From assembly GCA_041667115.1 (NCBI GenBank), contig JBAYFO010000009.1, positions 1 through 64,000 of the forward strand: a stretch of 64,000 nt of DNA, given 5' to 3'. A model generated the notes under the pieces. It was not told the DNA's origin, searched no databases, and worked only from the letters and a program-made list of their open reading frames with translations. Origin of the DNA: UBA1563 sp041667115 (GTDB taxonomy: Bacteria > Bacteroidota > Ignavibacteria > Ignavibacteriales > Ignavibacteriaceae). Positions 1 through 6,768 of this stretch are shown here, one piece after another; position 1 is the first letter of the stretch; every line of letters starts with the position of its first letter. The position numbers and the translations under genes are program-made.

Positions 1-34
1 ATCCTCTGCAATGAAACAACTCGGTCTTGGATAA
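1..34 (+). CDS. C-terminal tail of a probable antitoxin (partial)
   Basis: The reading frame starting at base 2 encodes SSAMKQLGLG and stops with TAA at 32-34. The following toxin frame begins 1 to 4 bases later. A short antitoxin directly before a RelE/ParE toxin is the usual order, so this is inferred to be the end of the cognate antitoxin. The rest lies outside the window and ten residues cannot identify the family. Confidence 0.4.
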   Translation, partial: SSAMKQLGLG

Positions 35-37
35 ATT

Positions 38-301
38 TTGTACATCGTATCTTTCCTTAAGTCTGCAATCAAAGACCTCAGCAAAATCGACAAACTTACT
101 GCATAACGTTTGGTCGATCACATCCAATGGTTATCCGCTAATCTTGAATTAACCAAGGTATTTCCTCTCAAAGGCGAACTTTCCGGCCTCTTTAAACTTC
201 GTGACGGCTCTTATAGAATTATCTATGAGATAAACCACAAAGACAGGACCATTATCGTGCATTTTGTCGGTCATCGTAAAGATATTTACAAGTTAAAGTA
301 G
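38..301 (+). pseudogene. RelE/ParE-type toxin with an in-frame stop codon
   Basis: From TTG at 38 the frame reads MYIVSFLKSAIKDLSKID, then LTA, then TAA at 104-106, then R and LVDHIQWLSANLE, continuing to TAG at 299-301. The two halves are in the same frame and together match the whole RelE/ParE fold: N-terminal strand, KxxxKDL helix, then LRDGSYRIIYEI and FVGHRKDIYK. The stop sits where a residue is expected between LTA and the R of the next helix; CAA to TAA (Gln to stop) is the simplest change. The downstream part could restart at TTG 110 but would lack the first strand and helix. Probably an inactivated toxin; a sequencing error is the alternative. Confidence 0.75.
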
Positions 302-319
302 AACCCATTTTCTTTTGCT

Positions 320-363
320 GCCTAACGCCGTGTTATCACGCCTTGTGCGACAGGTTGTTAAAA
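320..363 (-). other. attC-like recombination site A
   Basis: Read on the minus strand, this 44-bp imperfect palindrome starts TTTAACAACCTG and ends ACACGGCGTTAGGC. The end GTTAGGC matches the integron core consensus GTTRRRY exactly. TAAC pairs with GTTA. CCTGT pairs with ACACGG if one C is left unpaired, as extrahelical bases are in attC. It is shorter than most described attC sites. It lies downstream of the 800-1837 gene, as a cassette attC should. About 40-70 bp next to it are shared with sites B and C. Confidence 0.5.
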
Positions 364-402
364 CCAAACACTGCCGTATTAATTATTAAACTTTTCTATT
401 AA

Positions 403-628
403 CCCACAACTTCAGTAGTTGTGTGAAAATCATGGTTTTTTATTATCCAAATTTAAACCAAGGTGAAATAGAATAAAAATCGCTAACCAGAAACCGTTAA
501 AACGGTTCAACTCCTGATTTATATTTCATTAACACCTCGATTAATCGAGGTGTTAATGAAAAAACGATAGGTATCACAACCGTTTCAACGGTTTATTTGA
601 ATATTCACACAGCCTCTTTAGTCGTGGG
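403..628. mobile_element. MITE-like element, copy 1
   Basis: The left end (403-433, CCCACAACTTCAGTAGTTGT...) and the reverse complement of the right end (598-628, CCCACGACTAAAGAGGCTGT...) form terminal inverted repeats of about 30 bp. The interior has no gene and holds three palindromes. A second element at 9182-9368 has the same termini, and a decayed copy of the same interior lies at 8507-8702. No clear target-site duplication is visible. It sits between attC-like site A and the gene at 800-1837. The family and its transposase are unknown; the mobile nature is inferred from structure and copy number. Confidence 0.55.
492..593. repeat. Tripartite palindrome inside MITE-like copy 1
   Basis: Three palindromes follow each other: AACCGTTAAAACGGTT (492-507), a perfect 38-bp palindrome (524-561) centred on CGATTAATCG, and AACCGTTTCAACGGTT (578-593). 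The outer two share the AACCGTT stem. The same trio recurs at 8579-8682, which shows it is a unit rather than chance. Confidence 0.8.
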
Positions 629-676
629 GATTTCCACCATATCTTACTCCCCAACCGATTTATCGGTTTCCAAAAA

Positions 677-766
677 CTAATCCTTCACATGCATATCGGA
701 CGGGCTGAGATGCTGGTTGGGCTGCGGGTTTACACTCTCCATGGTTTTTATTTTATCCGCAGCCAT
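677..766 (-). CDS. 29-aa open reading frame, possibly a gene remnant
   Basis: An ATG at 766 opens a 29-codon frame encoding MAADKIKTMESVNPQPNQ and ending DMHVKD before TAG. Composition is protein-like (charged, Pro and Gln rich), unlike the surrounding AT-rich repeats. There is a stop two codons before the ATG and no convincing ribosome binding site. It may be the tail of a decayed gene or chance. Not recognised. Confidence 0.15.
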   Translation of the reverse strand: MAADKIKTMESVNPQPNQHLSPSDMHVKD

Positions 767-799
767 GCTTCAAAAGCTCAAGACACATTCTTTGCTATC

Positions 800-1837
800 T
801 CAATTAGTTCTGCTTTCGCTTATTGACCACTGATGACCGCAATTGGAGCACTTTCGATAATTTGTCCAAAATTCAAAACGATCATTCTTCACACGCTTTT
901 CTGTTCGTCCGCTAGTAAATGTTAGCCAGGTAGTTGTTTTGGTCTTCGTAATCTTGTGATCGCTTTCCCCGGCGGACATTCCTCCAAGGTTATGATGGCA
1001 TTTCGGGCATCGGTTATAGCGAATAGAATATAGATTTAATGAACAAAACACAAACACCCAAAAGAGTAATGCGAAGAATCCTATCGAGTTATCGGCGTAT
1101 GGCGGAAGGAGAAATAAATAAGCGAAAGTACCGACATATCCTCCGATCAGAACTCCAATCGTTAGAACAATAAGAATGAAATTGGGAATCCACCGGATTT
1201 TTCCAACCACAAAATACATGAAATATGAAATGATGATTCCCGGTAGTACAAGCAAAACAATCCAAAATAAGATAAATGTAAGAACAGCAAAGAACCAATT
1301 ACTATTACCAAACGTACTGACGGCGCTAAAGATCGATTTAAAAAACCGGAATACTCCGCTGTAAACATAGTCGTCTATATACATAAGCCTCATGTTCCAT
1401 ATCCAGCCGGTTTTTCCATCACCCCGTTTAATAAAACAATAATTCCCTTCGCTTTTTAGTATGGTTACGGGATAGATTTTACTATCATCTTTTAAATGTA
1501 TTTTTACTTTTGCCGCTTCCAAGGTATCCGATGCAAGTGGCCATGCATCGTAAACCGAGATACGTTCATCCAACGGCGTTTGTATCACTTCGACTAAGGT
1601 ATATCCTTTTGTGCCGTCCAATTTTTCTATGCAGTACCAATCTTTTTCTTTATGGAGCCTCAAAACCTTTTCTCCGGGAACCAGTGTACCAATGGCTTTC
1701 ATTCCCAAATTTTTCGCCGCCGCTTTATATGTAGGTATATCATACACAATCCCTTTTTTGAAAACTTCAAGCGTATCGGAAGAATAAGCAACAGTCGCTA
1801 ATGCAATGATGAGCATTGTGATTTTCAAAATTTTCAT
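800..1837 (-). CDS. Membrane protein with SH3-like domains and a zinc ribbon
   Basis: This 345-aa protein starts with a signal peptide (residues 1-19, MLIIALATVAYS). Two bacterial SH3-like segments follow (about 30-85 and 105-155; GTKGYTLV and GKTGWIWN are typical turns). Three or four membrane segments lie at about 180-275. A C-terminal cytosolic-type zinc ribbon is formed by RCPKCHH and RKCSNCGH, separated by about 50 residues. The architecture suggests an envelope sensor or a binding protein, but no function is known to me. It lies between attC-like sites A and B on the strand expected for a cassette gene. The start is about 110 bp after the site B boundary. Confidence 0.8.
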   Translation of the reverse strand: MKILKITMLIIALATVAYSSDTLEVFKKGIVYDIPTYKAAAKNLGMKAIGTLVPGEKVLRLHKEKDWYCIEKLDGTKGYTLVEVIQTPLDERISVYDAWPLASDTLEAAKVKIHLKDDSKIYPVTILKSEGNYCFIKRGDGKTGWIWNMRLMYIDDYVYSGVFRFFKSIFSAVSTFGNSNWFFAVLTFILFWIVLLVLPGIIISYFMYFVVGKIRWIPNFILIVLTIGVLIGGYVGTFAYLFLLPPYADNSIGFFALLFWVFVFCSLNLYSIRYNRCPKCHHNLGGMSAGESDHKITKTKTTTWLTFTSGRTEKRVKNDRFEFWTNYRKCSNCGHQWSISESRTN

Positions 1838-1948
1838 AGATATCTCATTTTTATTGGTGAACTGATGAAAACAATAGTTTTTATATCTGTGTCACTCTAG
1901 AGCGGTTAGCGCCCGGTTAATGCGTATTCCTTTTATGATGAGAATATC

Positions 1949-1992
1949 GCCTAACGCCGTATTGTCACTCCTTGCGTTACAGGTTGTTAAAC
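1949..1992 (-). other. attC-like recombination site B
   Basis: On the minus strand the site begins GTTTAACAACCTGTAACGC and ends ATACGGCGTTAGGC. GTTTAAC fits RYYYAAC and GTTAGGC fits GTTRRRY, the two outer boxes of integron attC sites. Compared with site C the centre has several substitutions, so its inner stem is weaker. It lies after the stop of the 2204-4081 gene and before the start of the 800-1837 gene, both on the minus strand. Confidence 0.5.
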
Positions 1993-2090
1993 TCCAACAC
2001 CGCCGAATTAATTATTTAAAAATTCCCATTCTCGTTTTACGTAAGCAAAACGAATTACTAATCACCTTACCCAAAATTGCAATAATCGTA

Positions 2091-2111
2091 GGGCGATTCT
2101 CTGAATCGCCC
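2091..2111. repeat. Perfect hairpin with a 3-nt loop
   Basis: GGGCGATTC and GAATCGCCC form a 9-bp stem around TCT. The arrangement (G/C-rich stem, three-base centre) is the same as in the palindromes at 6769-7435. It could act as a transcription end signal for the neighbouring minus-strand gene but has no U tract. Confidence 0.6.
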
Positions 2112-2203
2112 ATGCGTAAGGTTACTTACTAATTAAAAATCTCTACACCCAAAGTCACCACTCTATACCCCCTCACCTTAATAATACCTGTCCACCGCAG
2201 CGT

Positions 2204-4081
2204 TTAGCGAAGGAGGATCATCTTCTTAATGTCAGAATATTTTCCGCTCACTATCTTATAGAAATAAACCCCACTCGGAAGTTGACTTCCGTCAAATGCA
2301 ACGTTGTAAATACCGGGCTCTTTTGTTTCATTCACCAAAGTTGCAAGTTCATTCCCTAACATATCGTAAACTTTTATTGATGTTTTACCGACGACTGATA
2401 ACTGATAACTGATAACTGTATTTGGATTAAACGGATTCGGATAATTCTGCGCTAATGCATACGCAGTTGGAGTAATAAAAGTTACGTCTACTTCTTTACT
2501 GTAGGTATATTTTCCATCAGTATCCATTTGTTTTAATCGGTAGAGATATTTTCCGGCACCAGGGTTATTATCAATAAACGAATACTCTTTAGGAGAATTA
2601 CTATTTCCGTTTCCCTTTACAAATCCAACCTTTTCCCAATTCATGTCGGGCAAAGTCGAGGTGCGTTCAACTTCAAAACCGTAATTGCTCACTTCCGTTG
2701 CTGTTTGCCAGTTAAGGGTTACTTTGTTTTCAACAGTAGTAGCTGTAAAAGAGTTAAGTTCAACGGGTAATGATACGGCATTGCTGGAGAGTGCCGCATT
2801 TGAAATAGTACCGGAAAGAGACCCCCCATTTAAGGTTAAACTGCTATTCTGAACAATTACTCCCTGGGCTGTTCCTGTAGCCCCGGCAGCAACATCAGTT
2901 GTTAAAAAATAATATGTACCGCTTATACTAATCGAACTTGTTAAACTACTGAAAGATATCGAACCGCCATCACCTGGATCGGCAGCCACAGTAGAACCGA
3001 GTTGTGTATCGCTACCAAATGAAGCATCTGTTGATGACCATAATTTGAAATTTGTCAATCCGGTTCGGGTACCATTTAATTTGATAGAAGCTGCGGTTAA
3101 GGTTGCCCCGCTGGATGTACCGGTTAACAAAAAACGACCAAGCGCTTGATTCGTGCTGCCCGGAGTTATACTTTGTGTAAACCCGCTGCCGTCTGTAAAT
3201 GTTATGCTTGGAGCAGAAGGTGCCGCCAAAGAATTTACCGTTGGTATAAACCCGTTATATAAGGAAGTAAGGGACGATCCGTCAGCATTTGCTTTATATA
3301 TCGTTTTGGATCCCCCGACATTGTCGTCATAAAAAATCAATTTGTTAATGGTTGCGTCATACGAACTTAACATCACAGTACCCGCTGGTGGTGTATAAAT
3401 CAAGGTTTCGGAAGAACCATCTGCATTTCTTCTATTAAATGTCCATGGAGAATAAGTATAGGAATAAAAAACATATCCCGCACCGGCAGCTAAACTTTTA
3501 ATAATCGCGCAGTTATTATAGATCACAGTAAAATTAGAACCATTAGCATCTGTTCTAAATATTCTATTATGGGTGTTATCATAATTCTGTTCATAGTAAT
3601 AGAGATAATTGTTACCAGCATCATACGCAATTCGAAATACGTTTCCATACGATGGATTTACATATAATTGAATATCGCCGGTTCCGTTCGAATTACATCT
3701 TCTTACCGAATATGGACTATTTAAGTATGCGTAAAAAATATAGCCATTACCCGCTGCCATACTAGTAATTGGACCGGATGTTGTAAACGCTGATGTTCTA
3801 TTGGAACCATCATAGTCCGATTGGAAAATAATATTGGAAGATGATTCATAAAAATAAACCTTGTTATTGGAACCATCAACGGCGGATTCATTAATCTGAT
3901 ATGTAGGCGGAGTATAAACTGTTAGCTGTGCTGTACCGTCGTCATTGCGGCGGTTGAATGTCCATGGGTCGGCACTAAAAGAATAAAAGAAATAGGAACC
4001 CTGAGCATGAATAGAGTCAATTAATAAGAAAATCATAATCAGGAAGAACAGAGCTTTTTTTAAATTTGTAAACGTATCCAT
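2204..4081 (-). CDS. Secreted multi-domain protein with type IX-like sorting domain
   Basis: The likely start is the ATG at 4081 (MDTFTNLKKALFFLIMIF), preceded by GGTGAT; an upstream in-frame ATG at 4114 would add eleven residues before the signal peptide and abut attC-like site C. The protein is 625 aa. After the signal peptide come three or four propeller-like repeats of about 45-90 residues with AAGxGYxFYxY and DGSxxT motifs. A beta-rich Ser/Thr/Gly segment and an FN3-like segment (VTLNWQTATEVSNYGFEVER) follow. The end (QNYPNPFNPNT, LPSGVYFYKI, final KKMILLR) is a type IX secretion/por-sorting domain as in Ignavibacteria. Cell-surface or secreted; ligand unknown. A heptanucleotide repeat lies inside the sorting-domain coding sequence. 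Confidence 0.85.
   Translation of the reverse strand: MDTFTNLKKALFFLIMIFLLIDSIHAQGSYFFYSFSADPWTFNRRNDDGTAQLTVYTPPTYQINESAVDGSNNKVYFYESSSNIIFQSDYDGSNRTSAFTTSGPITSMAAGNGYIFYAYLNSPYSVRRCNSNGTGDIQLYVNPSYGNVFRIAYDAGNNYLYYYEQNYDNTHNRIFRTDANGSNFTVIYNNCAIIKSLAAGAGYVFYSYTYSPWTFNRRNADGSSETLIYTPPAGTVMLSSYDATINKLIFYDDNVGGSKTIYKANADGSSLTSLYNGFIPTVNSLAAPSAPSITFTDGSGFTQSITPGSTNQALGRFLLTGTSSGATLTAASIKLNGTRTGLTNFKLWSSTDASFGSDTQLGSTVAADPGDGGSISFSSLTSSISISGTYYFLTTDVAAGATGTAQGVIVQNSSLTLNGGSLSGTISNAALSSNAVSLPVELNSFTATTVENKVTLNWQTATEVSNYGFEVERTSTLPDMNWEKVGFVKGNGNSNSPKEYSFIDNNPGAGKYLYRLKQMDTDGKYTYSKEVDVTFITPTAYALAQNYPNPFNPNTVISYQLSVVGKTSIKVYDMLGNELATLVNETKEPGIYNVAFDGSQLPSGVYFYKIVSGKYSDIKKMILLR
2393..2419. repeat. 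7-bp tandem repeat inside the sorting-domain coding sequence
   Basis: Nearly four copies of the heptamer CTGATAA run through codons for SYQLSVVG in the type IX-like sorting domain of the 2204-4081 gene. The segment falls in a loop of the domain, where variable sequence is tolerated. Confidence 0.8.
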
Positions 4082-4118
4082 AGTATCACCAATTTTAATT
4101 TTGAAATATTTCACGCCA

Positions 4119-4161
4119 TATAACGCCGTGTTATCACGCCTTGCGTTACAGGTTGTTAAAC
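4119..4161 (-). other. attC-like recombination site C
   Basis: On the minus strand it reads GTTTAACAACCTGTAACGCA and ends AACACGGCGTTATA. GTTTAAC fits RYYYAAC. The right box is GTTATAT, which departs from GTTRRRY at one base. CGC-AAG-GCG forms the inner stem, and TGT/ACA with CC/GG form the outer stem with an unpaired C. It is about 38 bp before the preferred start of the surface-protein gene and downstream of the HNH gene. The adjoining 4162-4230 is shared with the flank of site B. Confidence 0.5.
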
Positions 4162-4395
4162 TCCAACACCGCCGTATTAATTATTTAAAACTTTCCATTC
4201 TCGTTTTACGTTAGTACAACGAACCATTTAATTATTAAAATTCTCCACACCCAAAATGACGAAATTACTCTCCTCTAAAATCGGAATATCATTCCGCCTT
4301 TATTTACAAAAACTAACTAAACGTTTCGGCTACACGCTTACTTCGCAACTGGTGTGAATTCATTAGCAGTTGCTTGTTATACGCGGATAAATAGT

Positions 4396-5190
4396 TTACT
4401 CACTTAAACGTGCAAACAAATCTTCGTTTTTATTAAATGAAACTTTTAACGACATTTTCTTTGGCTTCAAATCTTCATGATGAAGCAGTATTATCATAGT
4501 TACGAAATTAACACTCATTATTTTGCTCATATCTTCTTCTGTTACACCTTCATTCCAATTTATCTTAAATCTCTTGATAATATTGATTGTAAGTTTTTTT
4601 GCAATTACAGAGCCATATTTATTTAAAAACTGATTTCTAACAGAATTATATTCTCTGTTAGAAGCGTCATTATCACCTTTGGTTTGAAAGAGTAAAGCAT
4701 AACTCACTTCCAAGTTTTTAATTTGCATTTCTTCAAGAGGATCTTTGTAGTCAAGTAAGAATTTTACAACTTCGCCAATTGACCATGAAATATCATCTTT
4801 ATTTTTTTCTACAAAAAATGGCGATTCTTTTATCATTTTGAATAATTGACCTGCAATATTTTCTGACAATAATTTGGCATCCAATTTTTCAGAAAGTATA
4901 TTTATATCTTTTTGTAATTGGTCGATCCTATCAGAATCATAACGAAACCTTGTTTCGCAAATGTCATACCATATATCTCTGGATTCCATTATGAATTTTC
5001 GCTTTTGAGGATTTGCACCATATGTTTCATGACAACTTGGGCATAACGGGGAGGCATTATCAAAATCATCGCTACCTCCTTCGGATTGAGGAACAATGTG
5101 ATGAACTTCAATACCAATTGATTTACAAACACAACACGATAGATGTGCCCTTTTCTTTACATCATATTTTATTTTTTCTGAAAATGCCAT
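4396..5190 (-). CDS. HNH endonuclease domain protein
   Basis: 264 aa. The N-terminal HNH nuclease motif comprises CCVCK (about residue 20), EVHHIVPQSEGGSDDFDN (28-46) and LCPSCHETYG (about 49-58). The paired CxxC motifs would bind a structural zinc ion, and the HH and N/H residues form the catalytic centre of this family. Residues 90-264 are helical with a charged KNKDD/KGDND composition and are not recognised. The ATG at 5190 has a GAGGTG ribosome binding site right after the attC-like site D boundary, as in promoterless gene cassettes. HNH proteins of this kind are often restriction or anti-phage nucleases; that role is inference. Confidence 0.8.
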   Translation of the reverse strand: MAFSEKIKYDVKKRAHLSCCVCKSIGIEVHHIVPQSEGGSDDFDNASPLCPSCHETYGANPQKRKFIMESRDIWYDICETRFRYDSDRIDQLQKDINILSEKLDAKLLSENIAGQLFKMIKESPFFVEKNKDDISWSIGEVVKFLLDYKDPLEEMQIKNLEVSYALLFQTKGDNDASNREYNSVRNQFLNKYGSVIAKKLTINIIKRFKINWNEGVTEEDMSKIMSVNFVTMIILLHHEDLKPKKMSLKVSFNKNEDLFARLSE

Positions 5191-5201
5191 TTCACCTCGC
5201 G

Positions 5202-5248
5202 TATAACGCCGCGTTCACCGGCTTGTCCGGTGCAACGCCTTGTTAACT
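5202..5248 (-). other. attC-like recombination site D (best match)
   Basis: On the minus strand: GTTAACAAG, then GCGTT, one unpaired G, CACCGG, loop ACAAG, CCGGTG, AACGC, GGC, GTTATAC. TAAC pairs with GTTA, GCGTT with AACGC and CACCGG with CCGGTG. Three-base spacers (AAG/GGC) and a single extrahelical base are both present, which is the architecture of a folded attC bottom strand. It lies 5 bp after the stop of the TIR-like gene and 12 bp before the HNH start, both on the same strand. At 47 bp it is shorter than typical attC sites. Confidence 0.65.
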
Positions 5249-5253
5249 CTTTT

Positions 5254-6072
5254 CTACATTAGCTTTTTAAAGTCTATTTCATAGCCAGCAGCCACCATTT
5301 CTTTTGCTATATCAAGCTGCCAGTCTTTGTCATCGATATAAACAATGCCACTAATATCATTGGGGAACTCAATGTTACCTTCAACTAACGTGGTTACGTT
5401 TTCACGCCCAATCTTTCCAATTAGGAAACCATGTTCAAAAACAACATTTTGTCTAGCTCTGTATTTTAATTCACCTTTCTCAGCTTCATCTTTCACATTA
5501 CCCAGATCATCAGGTGTATATAAAACTATTCCGAAGCCTACATCATTTGAATAATTTTCAATTTTCTCAATGATTGTCATGCTTCGACTCGCTTGCTCAT
5601 GGAGTATGATAGCTTCAAAGCCGAGCTTCTCGATAAAGCGTGCTGTGCGCTCTTTTGCTTCGCCGTCATGCCCGTGAACTATAAAAACTTTATTTTTAGG
5701 TTTTTCTGTTTGTGTTAGCTGTACCGCAGGTTCTTCTTCGGTTTCCGATTTTCTAAAATCATATTCATCATTTTCAACATCCAGAATTAATGAGTCGATA
5801 TATGCCTGCATCGTCTCGCCATCTTCTCTCCAAAATCTTTGCGCGTCACTCTCGCCACGCCGCAATGAGAACGCATAGTGTGTAAGCTTGGCATTTAGAA
5901 CAGAGGTCTCACCTGGTAGGTAATCATCTAAGAATTGAGAAAATTTACGTCGCCACGTATTAAATCGCTCTCGCCCAAACTCCACTCCACGACCATGAAA
6001 TGCTTCTACAACTTCACCGCTCAATCTCTTCTTGAAAAGACTTAGGTTATCAATAACTTTTTGCTTATCCAT
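5254..6072 (-). CDS. TIR-like nucleotide-binding protein (PF10137-type)
   Basis: 272 aa. Residues 1-105 are an unrecognised helical domain and 106-126 an acidic linker. The rest is a predicted nucleotide-binding TIR-like domain: KVFIVHGHDGEAKERTARFI (128-147), ILHEQASRSMTIIEKIE, GIVLYTPDDLG and RQNVVFEHGFLIGKIGR, with Glu213 as the likely catalytic residue. TIR domains of this family cleave NAD when activated and occur as effectors in CBASS-type anti-phage systems. No cyclase or sensor gene is adjacent here, so the trigger would have to be the N-terminal domain. AGAGGG precedes the ATG at 6072. The gene is followed directly by attC-like site D. Defence is the likely role by family and context, unproven. 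Confidence 0.8.
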   Translation of the reverse strand: MDKQKVIDNLSLFKKRLSGEVVEAFHGRGVEFGRERFNTWRRKFSQFLDDYLPGETSVLNAKLTHYAFSLRRGESDAQRFWREDGETMQAYIDSLILDVENDEYDFRKSETEEEPAVQLTQTEKPKNKVFIVHGHDGEAKERTARFIEKLGFEAIILHEQASRSMTIIEKIENYSNDVGFGIVLYTPDDLGNVKDEAEKGELKYRARQNVVFEHGFLIGKIGRENVTTLVEGNIEFPNDISGIVYIDDKDWQLDIAKEMVAAGYEIDFKKLM

Positions 6073-6568
6073 TCGATCCCTCTTGAGAGTTAACTATTAC
6101 TTATACTGCCATAATTCCATATAGTACACATGGCAGCCTGCATACTATATTCTAACCAAAACTTTATTATTTATTGTTTTTCAAATATTTTTACTCAAAA
6201 ATTCCGTATAGTCAACACCCTATTACAAGATGCTATCCAATGGTCTTTTAATTCCTTTACACTTAAAGTTGGTAAAAAATATTTAAATAGTTTTAAATAA
6301 AATTCTTTTGTTGTTTTTTTCTTTGTAGGTAATAAAAGGTGAGAGGGTAATGTATCACATACCCCGTTCGGTAATGCTGTTCTATGTAAAACTAACGAAG
6401 AAATAAAGTAACCTCATCTCTCAATAAATCTTATAAGTAAACCTAATAATATTATTTACCACTATCAAAAATAAAAAAAAATATTTTTTCCTCCGGCAAT
6501 AGCTCTTTTACCTTAAATACAACACAAGCCGCCGGGAATAAGATCAACGCTTCGCTCTTCTGTAAATT

Positions 6569-6631
6569 CGTCATTGGTCATTTATCATTCGTCATTAGTA
6601 GTTGGTCATTAGTCATTTGTCATCAGTAATA
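6569..6631. repeat. Heptanucleotide tandem repeat, 9 units
   Basis: Nine consecutive 7-bp units vary around (A/C/G)GTCATT: CGTCATT, GGTCATT, TATCATT, CGTCATT, AGTAGTT, GGTCATT, AGTCATT, TGTCATC, AGTAATA. The 7-bp register is unbroken. It resembles the short tandemly repeated repetitive heptamers known in cyanobacteria. Confidence 0.85.
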
Positions 6632-6768
6632 CATTATAAACCGGCAAAGCCAGAACCAAATTATCACATTAGAATAGTATCCTCGGTTAAATTCTTGTTT
6701 TTTCGGACAAGAAATTTTTCAAGGATTTCCGCTTTATTTTTTTTTAATACAACATCAAAAAAACATTG

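Larger units (their letters stand above)
1838..2203. other. Intergenic stretch with attC-like site B and one hairpin
   Basis: This 366-bp gap holds attC-like site B (1949-1992), about 70 bp of flank shared with sites A and C (CAACACCGCC then AATTAATTATTTAAAA), and a hairpin at 2091-2111. No convincing reading frame is present. Confidence 0.6.

Noticed and set aside
1920..2132. 70-codon plus-strand reading frame
   Set aside because: It runs through attC-like site B and the repeated flank, with no gene-like composition.
4311..4382. Fifth attC-like site after the HNH gene (minus-strand GTATAACAAGCAACTG ... CAGTTGC)
   Set aside because: One end looks right and GCAACTG/CAGTTGC can pair, but the other end (CGTTTAGTTAG) does not match the core site. 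It may be a decayed site; not strong enough to annotate.
6060..6110. attC-like site upstream of the TIR-like gene (GTTAACTC)
   Set aside because: Only a GTTAAC hexamer is present; no paired arm was found.
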